Shown here: in pieces, positions 8,808-16,863 of the stretch
Numbering within the stretch: the first letter of the stretch is position 1
Layout: each line of letters begins with the position of its first letter
Assembly: GCF_019429485.1 (NCBI RefSeq)
Contig: NZ_JAHXZN010000015.1
Span: 1-40,122 of the forward strand
DNA length: 40,122 bases
Direction of reading: 5' to 3'
Source: Sphingomonas citri
GTDB lineage: Bacteria > Pseudomonadota > Alphaproteobacteria > Sphingomonadales > Sphingomonadaceae
The notes under the pieces: generated by a model
Databases searched by the model: none
Seen by the model: only the letters and a program-made list of their open reading frames with translations
What the model was told of the DNA's origin: nothing
Made by a program: the position numbers and the translations under genes

Positions 8808-9427
8808 TGGCTAACCCTCGTACACGTGGCCTAATCCGCGGGACGGCTCTCGCATCGCTTCTGGCGGTGGGTCTGGCGATCGGTGTCACTGGCTGCTCTC
8901 GCGAACCGGAAACCGGGAACAGCCAAGCCGCAGCGACGGCGAATCCCGGACCTGGCGGCCCTTTCACATTGGTCGACACCAAAGGACAGACCGTCACCGA
9001 TCAGACGCTTAAGGGCAAACCCTACGCCATCTTCTTTGGCTTTACCCGCTGTCCGGACGTTTGCCCGACGACGATGAGCCGCATGGCGCTGCTGCATAAA
9101 AGACTAGGTTCCGACGCGGAGAAGATGAACGTCGTGTTCGTCTCGGTCGATCCCGAGCATGACAAGCGGGAAGACATCGCCAGCTTCCTATCGATGTTCG
9201 ATGCACCGGTGATCGGCTTGACGGGCGATCCGGCCGAGCTGGAACGCATGGAAAAGTCGTTCAAAGTCTATGTCGAGCGGGTGCCGCTACCCAACGGCGA
9301 TTATACAATCGACCATACCGCGCGCATCCTTTTGTTCGATCGCGACGGGCAGTTCGTCGACACGATGGATGCCAAGGAGCCGGAGACGCAAGCGGTCGAG
9401 CGGCTGCGCAAGCTGATCCGTGCTTAG
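8807..9427 (+). CDS. SCO1/SenC family copper-binding lipoprotein
   Basis: A 206-residue lipoprotein: hydrophobic segment then lipobox VTGC (Cys30), so anchored on the periplasmic side. The thioredoxin-like SCO fold carries the copper site FTRCPDVCPTT (CxxxC) and the distal histidine in YTIDHTARILLF. SCO proteins insert copper into cytochrome oxidase or act as thiol reductases. It overlaps the PCu(A)C gene by one base and the next gene by eight bases, placing it inside a coupled operon. The only terminal oxidase here is cytochrome bd, which has no copper, so this pair must serve copper supply or chromosomal oxidases. Confidence 0.95.
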   Translation: MANPRTRGLIRGTALASLLAVGLAIGVTGCSREPETGNSQAAATANPGPGGPFTLVDTKGQTVTDQTLKGKPYAIFFGFTRCPDVCPTTMSRMALLHKRLGSDAEKMNVVFVSVDPEHDKREDIASFLSMFDAPVIGLTGDPAELERMEKSFKVYVERVPLPNGDYTIDHTARILLFDRDGQFVDTMDAKEPETQAVERLRKLIRA

Positions 9428-9854
9428 GTGGGCGATGTTGGTGGGCGCGCTCGCGCTCGCCGGGTGTGCGATCCAGAACCCGGTCGTCGACGAAGGCCGT
9501 ATACGCGAGGCGACCGAGGCGCACTTCGGCAGCCCGCTGGCACCAATCGACGTCGGCCCCGTCGTCGTCAGCGGTGATCATGCGATCGCCGACTGGACGC
9601 AGGGCGACTTCGGCGGTCGGGCGCTGTTTGAGCGCGGCGCATACGGTTGGATGCTGCTGCTGTGCAGCGGTGATTCGATCCGCCGGGCAGAGAATCTGAA
9701 GCGGGCCGGCGTGCCCGACTTCAATGCTGGTTGGATCGCCGACCAGCTTGCCTCGGCCGAAGCCAAACTGCCGCCCGAGCGGCTTGCCCGCATGAAGCGC
9801 TTCGTCGGCACCGCAGCCGATCACGAAGCCTATTTGAAGACCTTGGGGGACTAA
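9420..9854 (+). CDS. Copper uptake system-associated lipoprotein (small, function unknown)
   Basis: A 144-residue protein starting with GTG at 9420, overlapping the Sco1 stop. It has a short signal with lipobox ALAGC (Cys16), so it is a predicted lipoprotein. The mature part (DVGPVVVSGDHAIADWTQGDFGGRALFERGAYGWMLLLCSGDSIR) resembles proteins found beside PCu(A)C/Sco1/TonB copper operons. I know of no defined activity. Its stop codon TAA shares one base with the ATG of the TonB receptor, so the two are coupled. Confidence 0.7.
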   Translation: MLRWAMLVGALALAGCAIQNPVVDEGRIREATEAHFGSPLAPIDVGPVVVSGDHAIADWTQGDFGGRALFERGAYGWMLLLCSGDSIRRAENLKRAGVPDFNAGWIADQLASAEAKLPPERLARMKRFVGTAADHEAYLKTLGD

Positions 9855-12001
9855 TGAAATCCATCACTCTGCTGGCGCTGATCGCCGGCACCGCGCCGGC
9901 ACCGCCAGCTCTTGCCCAAAACTCCGATGCGACACGCAGTGCCCGCAACGACACCCCTGACCCGGCGCGCCGCGATGACATCGTGGTGACCGGCCGCAAC
10001 TTCGTCGTCGCCGACAGCACCACCGCCACCAAATCCGACGCGCCGATCCTGTCGACGCCGCAGGCGATCTCGGTCGTCGACAGCGACTTCATCGACACGC
10101 TGAACCTGCGCACGGTCGCGGAGGCGTTGAATTACACCTCGGGCGTTCGCAGCCAGGCATTCGGCAGCGACACCCGCATCGACTATTATCAGCTCCGCGG
10201 CTTCGCCAACTCGAACTTCTTCAAGGACGGGCTAGTCCTCTACAATTCCGGCGCCTTCCTCTCGTGGACGACGCCGGCGGAGGGAATCGAGCGGCTTGAG
10301 GTGCTGAAAGGACCGTCCTCGGTCCTCTACGGCAGCGGCAGCGCCGGCGGCCTCGTCAACATCGTCTCCAAGGCGCCGAACCGCCGCACCATCGCCAACA
10401 TCGAGGCGGGTATTGATGAATATGGCAGTGCCTATGGCTCCGCCGATCTCGGCGGGGCGATCTCCGACACGCTGGCGGTTCGGGTCAACGGGCTGGTCCG
10501 GCGCGGCGATACGCAGGTCGAACTTGCCGAGGACAACCGGACCTATGGTTCGGTTGCACTAGGCTGGACGCCGACCAGCGACACGTCGCTGACGCTGCGC
10601 GGCAGCTACACCCGCGACCGATCGCAACGCCCGACCGGCTTCGTGCCTTACGCGGGCTTCGTCACGCCGCTCGGCGACGGGCGAAAGATCCCGATCGACC
10701 TGTTCGTCAGTGATCCATCCGTCGATCGCTACGACCGCGATCAATATGAGGTCGGCTACACCTTCGAGACGAAGCTGGGCGAGAACCTGCGTTTCGTTTC
10801 GAATGGCCGCTACGCCGAGATCGACCTCACCTATGCCGGGCTGTTCGGGCAGTTCACCGGCAACCCGGTGCTGGCGGGCGGGCGCTACTATCTCAACCGC
10901 GGCAACTCGCGGCAGGACGCATGGCTCGATAATGTTACGATCGACAATCGCCTCTCGGGGACGATCAGAACCGGCGCGCTCGTCCATGATCTGACCGCCG
11001 GGATCGACTATAGTTTCTCGCGCACGGCCAGTTCGCAGCGGCAGGGCACCGCACCGCGGCTCGACATCTTCGCACCCGTCTACAACGTCGCGCTGCCCGC
11101 GCTCGGCGTACCGTCAACGACACGCCAGAAGCTCGATCAGACCGGGCTCTACGTACAGGACCGGATCACGCTAGGCGGGCTCGTTGCTTTACTGTCGGCG
11201 CGGCACGACTGGATCGGCATCACCAGCACCAGCGCCACGGGCGCGGTGACGCGGGGCGATCCGGACAAAACGACCTATCGGGCCGGCCTCAGCTACGTCA
11301 CGCCGGTCGGGCTCGCGCCCTATGTCAGCTACGCCACCTCGTTCACGCCGGTGATCGGCGCTGAGGCGGCAACGGGCCAATATTATCGGCCAGAGACAGG
11401 CGAAGCTTGGGAAGCGGGCATCAAATATGAGGCGCGGGGTTTCCCGCTGATTGCGTCGGCCTCGCTGTTTTCGATCGAACGTGACGGCATCCTGGTGTCC
11501 AATCCGGTCGCGGGTTTCCCGACCAACCAGAGCCAACTCGGCCTGGTCCGCTCGCGCGGCGGAGAGGTCGAGGTGCAGGCCCGGCCGATGTCAACGCTCA
11601 ACATCACAGCCGCCCTGACCGCGTTCAAAACCGAGAACCGGGAAGGTGCCGCGGCGACGCTCGGCAAGGCACCGACCGGTACGCCCGGGTTCAGCGCCTC
11701 GGCATTCATCGACTACACGCTGCCGGCGGGAAGCTTCCTGCCGGGCTTCGGGCTAGGTAGCGGCATCCGCCATGTCGGGCGGAGCTGGGCCGATACCGCC
11801 AACACGCTGGCGGTGCCGTCCGCGACCGTCTTCGACGCGGCCATCCACTACGACCTCGGCGCCGTCCGGCTCGCCGGCAACGTCTCGAACCTGTTCGACA
11901 AGAAGTACGTTGGCGCCTGCCCGTCCGCCGGCACTTGCTACGCGGCCAATCTGCGCCGCGCGACCATCAGCCTTGCCTACCGTTTTGGAGACAATCGATG
12001 A
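9854..12001 (+). CDS. TonB-dependent receptor (siderophore/copper-chelate type)
   Basis: The start at ATG 9854, coupled to the previous stop, gives 715 residues with a signal peptide (ITLLALIAGTAPAPPALAQ). A TonB-box-like DDIVVTG precedes the plug domain (about 50-180: TPQAISVVDSDFID, LRGFANSNFFKDGL, ERLEVLKGPSSVLYGSG, GGLVNIVSK). The rest is a 22-strand barrel ending in the aromatic YRFGDNR. Plug features match the TonB-dependent siderophore receptor subfamily. The operon context (PCu(A)C, Sco1, copper-associated lipoprotein) suggests a metal, probably copper, chelate as substrate. This is inference because barrel sequence does not give specificity. Confidence 0.92.
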   Translation: MKSITLLALIAGTAPAPPALAQNSDATRSARNDTPDPARRDDIVVTGRNFVVADSTTATKSDAPILSTPQAISVVDSDFIDTLNLRTVAEALNYTSGVRSQAFGSDTRIDYYQLRGFANSNFFKDGLVLYNSGAFLSWTTPAEGIERLEVLKGPSSVLYGSGSAGGLVNIVSKAPNRRTIANIEAGIDEYGSAYGSADLGGAISDTLAVRVNGLVRRGDTQVELAEDNRTYGSVALGWTPTSDTSLTLRGSYTRDRSQRPTGFVPYAGFVTPLGDGRKIPIDLFVSDPSVDRYDRDQYEVGYTFETKLGENLRFVSNGRYAEIDLTYAGLFGQFTGNPVLAGGRYYLNRGNSRQDAWLDNVTIDNRLSGTIRTGALVHDLTAGIDYSFSRTASSQRQGTAPRLDIFAPVYNVALPALGVPSTTRQKLDQTGLYVQDRITLGGLVALLSARHDWIGITSTSATGAVTRGDPDKTTYRAGLSYVTPVGLAPYVSYATSFTPVIGAEAATGQYYRPETGEAWEAGIKYEARGFPLIASASLFSIERDGILVSNPVAGFPTNQSQLGLVRSRGGEVEVQARPMSTLNITAALTAFKTENREGAAATLGKAPTGTPGFSASAFIDYTLPAGSFLPGFGLGSGIRHVGRSWADTANTLAVPSATVFDAAIHYDLGAVRLAGNVSNLFDKKYVGACPSAGTCYAANLRRATISLAYRFGDNR

Positions 12002-12837
12002 CCGATCTTACCGCGCCGTTCGATCGGCGTCAGATGCTGGCGCTTGCCGCCATTGGCGGTGCCGCAGCCGCACTGCCTGCCTCAGCCCAGACACCGACCG
12101 ACCCTGGGGCGCAGCATATGGGCGATATGATGGCGATCCCGGCCGATGCACCGAAGATCGCGATGCTGGTCTATCCCAAGATGGTCGCGCTCGACCTGAT
12201 CGGGCCGCTGACGGTGTTCAATATCCTGCGCTGCAACGTCATGCTCGTCTGGAAAGACAAGGTGCCGGTCTCGACCGATGTCCGCCTGCCCATCACAGCG
12301 ACGCATACGTTCGACGAGGTGCCGACCAACGTCGATGTGCTGTTCGTGCCGGGCGGCCGCATGGGCACCGTCGATTGCATGAACGACCCTGCGGTCATGG
12401 CCTTCCTCGCCGATCGTGGATCGCGCGCGAAATGGGTGACGAGCGTCTGCACCGGCAGCCTTGCGCTGGCGGCCGCAGGGCTGCTCAAGGGCTACAACGC
12501 GACTTCGCACTGGCAAGTCGCCGATCTCCTGCCGCGCATGGGGGCGCGCCACGTCGACAAGCGGGTGGTGATCGACCGCAACCGGATGACCGGCGGAGGC
12601 GTCACCGCCGGCATCGACTTCGGTTTGACGCTGGCGGCGCACCTCAAGGACGAGGAAGCCGCCCGCCGGGTGCAGCTCATCATCGAATACGCGCCCGAAC
12701 CGCCTTTCCGAAACGGCACACCACAGGAGGCCGGCCCGAAGCGGGTGGCCGAACTGACTGGTCGGACGCCGTGGATGGATGCGCAGGTGGATGCGGCTGT
12801 AAACGCTGCCGCGAAGCGCTTGGGAATCGCGGCATGA
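11998..12837 (+). CDS. Tat-exported DJ-1/PfpI protein, isonitrile hydratase-like
   Basis: A 279-residue protein whose ATG overlaps the receptor stop (ATGA at 11998). A twin-arginine signal (FDRRQMLALAAIGGAAAAL, cleavage near ASA-Q) sends it to the periplasm. The DJ-1 core has Asp66 (MVALDLIGP) and the elbow VTSVCTGSLALAAAGLL (Cys151-Thr152). Of the non-regulatory DJ-1 proteins here it is the one that keeps the Asp, Cys and Thr reported as important in Pseudomonas isonitrile hydratase. Being coupled to a TonB receptor, it could process an imported compound in the periplasm. The enzyme activity is inferred. Confidence 0.85.
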   Translation: MTDLTAPFDRRQMLALAAIGGAAAALPASAQTPTDPGAQHMGDMMAIPADAPKIAMLVYPKMVALDLIGPLTVFNILRCNVMLVWKDKVPVSTDVRLPITATHTFDEVPTNVDVLFVPGGRMGTVDCMNDPAVMAFLADRGSRAKWVTSVCTGSLALAAAGLLKGYNATSHWQVADLLPRMGARHVDKRVVIDRNRMTGGGVTAGIDFGLTLAAHLKDEEAARRVQLIIEYAPEPPFRNGTPQEAGPKRVAELTGRTPWMDAQVDAAVNAAAKRLGIAA

Positions 12838-13229
12838 TCGGGCGGCATCCGCTCGCATCGACGAGCCTCACCGTCATCGCAGCCCTTTGGCTCGGATCGC
12901 CGGCTATGGCGCAGACCGCCCCGGCGGACGACACGCAGACGCCAAGCTGGTCCGGAACCGACATCGTCGTGACCGGTACTCGCGATAGCTATGGCGTACC
13001 CGGAACTAGCGCGGCCACGCGCACAGACACGCCGCTGATCCAGGTGCCGCAATCGGTCCAGGTGCTGACCCGCACGCTGATCCAGGAACAGGATCGCCGC
13101 ACGCTGGGCGACGCGCTGGTCAACGTGTCCGGCGTCACCCCGACACGATCCGACGAGGTGCTGTTCATCCCGCCGATCGGTGACGAAGCGCCCCGACCTT
13201 CTGAGGATAGCAGATGTTCAACTCACTAG
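12834..13229 (+). pseudogene. TonB-dependent receptor, N-terminal fragment only
   Basis: The ATG at 12834 overlaps the previous stop. The fragment has a signal peptide (LTVIAALWLGSPAMAQ), a TonB-box-like TDIVVTGTRD and the first part of a plug domain (TPLIQVPQSVQVLTRTLIQEQDRRTLGDALVNVSGV, split over about 36 residues). Homology stops at about 13180 (EVLFIPPI), after which the frame runs 16 codons to a stop inside cydA. A whole receptor is about 700 residues, so more than 80 per cent is missing. The cytochrome bd genes begin right at the break, which looks like a deletion junction that put cydAB behind the copper operon. A short secreted peptide may still be made. Confidence 0.85.
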
Positions 13230-14620
13230 ACCCGGTGATGCTGGCTCGCATCCAGTTCGGCTTCACGGTTAGCTTCCACTTCATCTTTCCGTCCTTCTCG
13301 ATCGGGCTTGCGAGCTACCTGGCGGTGCTCGAGGGCCTCTGGCTGAAGACGGGTCGCACCCTTTATCTCGACCTGTTTCGATACTGGGCGAAGATCTTCG
13401 CGATCGCCTTCGCGATGGGCGTCGTGTCGGGCATCGTCATGTCTTATCAGTTCGGCACCAACTGGTCGGTATTCTCGACCAAGGCGGGGCCGGTGATCGG
13501 TCCGCTCATGGCCTATGAGGTGCTCACCGCCTTCTTCCTCGAGGCGGGCTTCCTAGGCGTGATGCTGTTCGGCATGAAGAAGGTCGGGCGCGGCCTGCAC
13601 TTCACAGCGACCTGCATGGTCGCGCTCGGAACCTTCATTTCCGCCTTCTGGATTCTGAGCGTGAACAGCTGGATGCAGACCCCGACCGGCTTCGTGGTGG
13701 ACGGCGACGGGCGCTTTCTGCCGGGCGACTCTTGGCCGACGATCATTTTCAGTCCGAGCTTTCCCTATCGCCTCGTCCACACGGTGATCGCAGCCTATCT
13801 GACGACCTCGCTGGTGGTCGGCGCGGTGGGGGCGTGGCACCTGTTACGCGACCGGACGAACCCGCACGCGCGCAAGATGTTTTCCATGGCGATGTGGATG
13901 GCGGCGATCGTCGCGCCGGTACAGATCGTGGTTGGCGATGCGCATGGCCTCAACACGCTGGAGCACCAGCCCGCCAAGGTCATGGCGATGGAAGGGCATT
14001 ATGATAGCCATCCGGACGGCGCGCCCCTCATCCTTTTCGGTGTTCCCAACTCGGCCGAGAAGCGGATCGACCATGCGCTCGAGATCCCCAAGGCATCGTC
14101 CCTGATCTTGAAGCATGACCTGGACGCGCCCCTGCCCGGGCTCGACACGATCCCAGATGACCGGGAGCCGCCTGTCTCGGTTATCTTCTGGTCGTTCAGG
14201 GTGATGGTGGCACTCGGCTTCGCAATGCTGGGGTTGGGGCTGTGGAGCCTTGTCGGGCGCTGGCGCCGGCGGCTCTATGATTGGTCGTGGCTGCACCGCG
14301 CCGCCGTCGTGATGGGGCCTTCCGGGTTCGTCGCGGTCGTCGCGGGCTGGATCACGACGGAGGTCGGGCGTCAGCCCTACACCGTCTATGGGCACCTCCT
14401 GACCAATCAGTCGCACTCGCCACTCGCGGCACCCGCCGTCGCCGCATCGCTGATCGCCTTCGTGCTGGTCTATTTCGCCGTGTTCGGCGCGGGAACCTGG
14501 TACATCCTGCACTTGATGCATCGGCCGGCCGAGGCGCACGAGGATGAGCCCGACGCAACGCCCGTGCGCACCGCCGGGATTACGCCCGCGCCCGCCTTCG
14601 GCGCGCAGGTCGGGGAGTAA
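13214..14620 (+). CDS. cydA: Cytochrome bd ubiquinol oxidase subunit I (CIO type)
   Basis: A 468-residue membrane protein with GAGGAT upstream of its ATG. Family landmarks are present: ARIQFGFTVSFHFIFPSFSIG (heme ligand His22), the second heme histidine in FPYRLVHTVIAAYL, GDAHGLNTLEHQPAKVMAMEGH and GWITTEVGRQPYTVYG. The length and short Q loop are those of the cyanide-insensitive (CioA) branch and not the long-loop E. coli type. It reduces oxygen to water with electrons from ubiquinol, without copper. It starts within the tail of the truncated receptor frame and is followed after five bases by cydB. Confidence 0.95.
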   Translation: MFNSLDPVMLARIQFGFTVSFHFIFPSFSIGLASYLAVLEGLWLKTGRTLYLDLFRYWAKIFAIAFAMGVVSGIVMSYQFGTNWSVFSTKAGPVIGPLMAYEVLTAFFLEAGFLGVMLFGMKKVGRGLHFTATCMVALGTFISAFWILSVNSWMQTPTGFVVDGDGRFLPGDSWPTIIFSPSFPYRLVHTVIAAYLTTSLVVGAVGAWHLLRDRTNPHARKMFSMAMWMAAIVAPVQIVVGDAHGLNTLEHQPAKVMAMEGHYDSHPDGAPLILFGVPNSAEKRIDHALEIPKASSLILKHDLDAPLPGLDTIPDDREPPVSVIFWSFRVMVALGFAMLGLGLWSLVGRWRRRLYDWSWLHRAAVVMGPSGFVAVVAGWITTEVGRQPYTVYGHLLTNQSHSPLAAPAVAASLIAFVLVYFAVFGAGTWYILHLMHRPAEAHEDEPDATPVRTAGITPAPAFGAQVGE

Positions 14621-14625
14621 GAGTC

Positions 14626-15633
14626 ATGGCCATCAACGTCGATCTCACCACAGTCTGGGCGTTCATCATCGCGTTCGCCGTGTTCATGTACGTCGTGATG
14701 GACGGATTCGATCTCGGCATCGGCATCCTCTTCCCGACCTTCAAGGTTGGTGAGGAGCGCGACCAGGCAATGAACTCGATCGCGCCGGTCTGGGACGGCA
14801 ACGAGACGTGGCTGGTCCTGGGCGGCGGCGGGCTGCTCGCGGCATTTCCGCTCGCCTACAGCGTGATCCTGCCCGCCACGTACCCGCCGATCATAGCCAT
14901 GTTGCTTGGGCTTATCTTTCGCGGTGTCGCCTTCGAATTCCGTTGGCGCGACCCTCGGCATCGGCCGCTTTGGGACATGGCATTCAGCCTTGGCTCGTTC
15001 GTCGCAGCCTTCTGCCAGGGCCTGGTGCTGGGCGCGATCCTTCAGGGTGTGCGGGTGGAGAATCAGGCCTATGCGGGCGGCTGGCTCGATTGGCTGTCGC
15101 TGTTCACCCTGCTGACTGGGGCCGGGGTGGTCGTCGGATATGCGCTGCTTGGCTCCACCTGGCTCGTCTGGAAGGTGGAGGGCTCGGCCGAAGCGCATGC
15201 GCGTCGGCTTGCGCTTTACGCCGGGGCCGCAACCCTGATCGCGATGGCAGCGGTCAGCGCGGCGACACCGTTCCTGTACCTCGAATATTGGAAGCGCTGG
15301 TTCGACATGCCCGGCGTGCTGGCGACCGCACAGGTCCCGCTGCTGACCCTGATCGTCGCCTTCCTGTTCTTCCGCCTCCTGCGACGGGGCGCGATGGCAG
15401 CACCCTTCCTCCTCGCCCTGGCGCTCTTCGCGCTCGGCTTCGCCGGACTAGGGATCAGCCTGTTCCCGTATATTGTGCCTGACGGCATTACGATCTGGGA
15501 TGCTGCTGCCCCTGAAAGGAGCCAGGTGTTCATGCTCGTCGGCACCGCCATCATCATGCCGATGATCCTTGCCTACACCGCTTGGGCATATTGGGTGTTC
15601 CGCGGCAAGGTCGGAACGCACGGGTATCACTGA
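14626..15633 (+). CDS. cydB: Cytochrome bd ubiquinol oxidase subunit II
   Basis: A 335-residue protein with eight or nine transmembrane segments. The start has GGGGAGTAAGAGTC upstream. Typical CydB features include YVVMDGFDLGIGILFP near the N-terminus, WDGNETWLVLGGGGLLAAFPLAY, FRGVAFEFRW and SLFPYIVPDGITIWDAA. It pairs with the subunit I gene and its stop (TGA 15631-15633) overlaps the ATG of the small DUF2474 gene by one base. Confidence 0.96.
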   Translation: MAINVDLTTVWAFIIAFAVFMYVVMDGFDLGIGILFPTFKVGEERDQAMNSIAPVWDGNETWLVLGGGGLLAAFPLAYSVILPATYPPIIAMLLGLIFRGVAFEFRWRDPRHRPLWDMAFSLGSFVAAFCQGLVLGAILQGVRVENQAYAGGWLDWLSLFTLLTGAGVVVGYALLGSTWLVWKVEGSAEAHARRLALYAGAATLIAMAAVSAATPFLYLEYWKRWFDMPGVLATAQVPLLTLIVAFLFFRLLRRGAMAAPFLLALALFALGFAGLGISLFPYIVPDGITIWDAAAPERSQVFMLVGTAIIMPMILAYTAWAYWVFRGKVGTHGYH

Positions 15634-15752
15634 TGTCTCAAAGCCAAGCTCCGCTGTGGCAGCGCCTGTTATGGCTGGCTGCGATCTGGGCCACCAGCGT
15701 GGTGACGCTCGGCGCCGTCGCCGGACTGATCCGAGTCTGGCTGAAAGGCTAG
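15633..15752 (+). CDS. DUF2474-type small subunit of cytochrome bd oxidase (CydX-like)
   Basis: A 39-residue protein beginning MSQSQAPLWQRLLWLAAIW and continuing with a single hydrophobic helix (AIWATSVVTLGAVAGLI) and a basic tail (RVWLKG). Its ATG at 15633 overlaps the cydB stop by one base, giving translational coupling. Small one-helix proteins of the DUF2474 kind are the usual third gene of CIO-type bd oxidase operons and play a role like CydX in stabilising the hemes. Size, hydrophobicity, the N-terminal LWQRLLWLAAIW and position all agree. Confidence 0.88.
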   Translation: MSQSQAPLWQRLLWLAAIWATSVVTLGAVAGLIRVWLKG

Positions 15753-15884
15753 GCGTCCAACCGCCAGTGTATGGAAGCATCGCTGTCATGAAGATTGTCG
15801 AGGTGGAAATGCCGGACTCCGAGGGCCGCGACGCCGTTCAAGCGCGCCACCAAACACGTCCTGCGTTGTGAGTGGGCGCTTCTG

Positions 15885-16691
15885 ATGCCGCCCGCCATCA
15901 CGTTGGGGCCGCTGTTGCTTCCCACGGATCGTCTCTTGGCGTTCCTCGCTATCGGCATGTTCCTTGCTCTGGTGGCGCTGGCTGACAGGTTCCTCGCCAC
16001 CCGAGCATCCTCGGCAGCGACCTTGGCTTGCGTTGTGGGAGCGGTGGCAAGCCGGATCGCCTACGTTGTCATGAACTGGACGAGCTATGCTGATGATCCA
16101 GTCTCGGCGTTTGCAATCTGGCAGGGCGGGTTCTCGGCGCCCATAGGCATTGCCGCCGCTTTCCTGACGTTGCTGCTGAACGTCGGACGGTCGCGTGCTC
16201 TGGCAGTCACGGGCGCCGCACTGGGGATGGCGACTGCAGCTTGGTTGACCGTGAGCGTCGCCACGGCCGAGCCGGTTCGTCCCTTTCCGAGGGGGATGAT
16301 GATCTGGACTGCAGCGGGCGATCCGATAGCGATCGACACGTCTATCGGGCGCCCGTTCGTCGTGAACCTATGGGCAACATGGTGCGGCCCATGTCGACGC
16401 GAGCTGCCAATGCTCACCCGCGCAGCGTCGGCTCACGGTGCGTTGCCGATCCTGCTCGTCAACCAGGGAGAGGATATGCAGACGGTTGCCGCTTTCCTAT
16501 CACGCGCGCGGATCGAGCCGACACATGTGACAATGGATGCCAGCCGCGATCTCAGCCGTGCGCTGGACATCGCGGGCTATCCCGCTACCGCCTTTGTGGC
16601 AGCGGACGGGACGATCGTGCGGCTCCAGCTGGGGGAACTATCCCGCGCCGCGCTTTACGACGGCATCGAGCATGCGACAAAGCACCGGTAG
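15885..16691 (+). CDS. TlpA-like thioredoxin with N-terminal membrane domain
   Basis: About 268 residues from ATG 15885; an upstream in-frame start at 15795 is possible but adds an unlikely arginine-rich leader. Residues 1-125 form several hydrophobic helices (LLAFLAIGMFLALVALADRF, AATLACVVGAVAS, APIGIAAAFLTLLLNV) with a faint likeness to prolipoprotein diacylglyceryl transferase. Residues 140-265 are a TlpA/ResA-type thioredoxin domain with the active site NLWATWCGPCRRELPML and the cis-proline loop AGYPATAFV. It likely keeps periplasmic thiols, such as Sco1 cysteines, reduced. It lies 132 bases after the DUF2474 gene and is the last gene of the island. Confidence 0.85.
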   Translation: MPPAITLGPLLLPTDRLLAFLAIGMFLALVALADRFLATRASSAATLACVVGAVASRIAYVVMNWTSYADDPVSAFAIWQGGFSAPIGIAAAFLTLLLNVGRSRALAVTGAALGMATAAWLTVSVATAEPVRPFPRGMMIWTAAGDPIAIDTSIGRPFVVNLWATWCGPCRRELPMLTRAASAHGALPILLVNQGEDMQTVAAFLSRARIEPTHVTMDASRDLSRALDIAGYPATAFVAADGTIVRLQLGELSRAALYDGIEHATKHR

Positions 16692-16818
16692 CCGGTCGGA
16701 CTTAAAGCGACAATCAGGCATCGCTTAGCAAGTAGTATGGGTGAACGGATGGCTGCTTATGTAAAAGCGCAGTTCGGCCGGTGAATGACCGCGAGTGGTC
16801 GAGAGCTGCCAAACCGGC

Positions 16819-16852
16819 GCTGGTGTCACAACCGCTCGGTTGTGACACCAGC
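16819..16852. repeat. Perfect 16-bp inverted repeat; right copy of the 28-bp palindrome
   Basis: The arms (16819-16834 and 16837-16852) are perfect reverse complements around a CT centre; the arm reads GCTGGTGTCACAACCG. The inner 28 bases (16822-16849) match the palindrome at 742-769 at 24 of 28 positions. It sits between the last cargo gene and the 3' end of the DUF6118 gene. No T-run follows on either side, so a classical terminator is less convincing than a protein-binding or recombination site. Confidence 0.8.
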
Positions 16853-16863
16853 CTGCACCCGTT

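Noticed and set aside
11772..12833. The upstream part of the long frame 11772-13229 as one large protein.
   Set aside because: Only the part from ATG 12834 is coding (a receptor fragment). The upstream part is out of frame with the receptor and DJ-1 genes that clearly occupy that stretch.
16819..16852. The strong hairpin as a simple transcription terminator.
   Set aside because: No T-run follows on either strand, and a near copy exists at the other end of the cargo island. A bidirectional terminator cannot be fully excluded.
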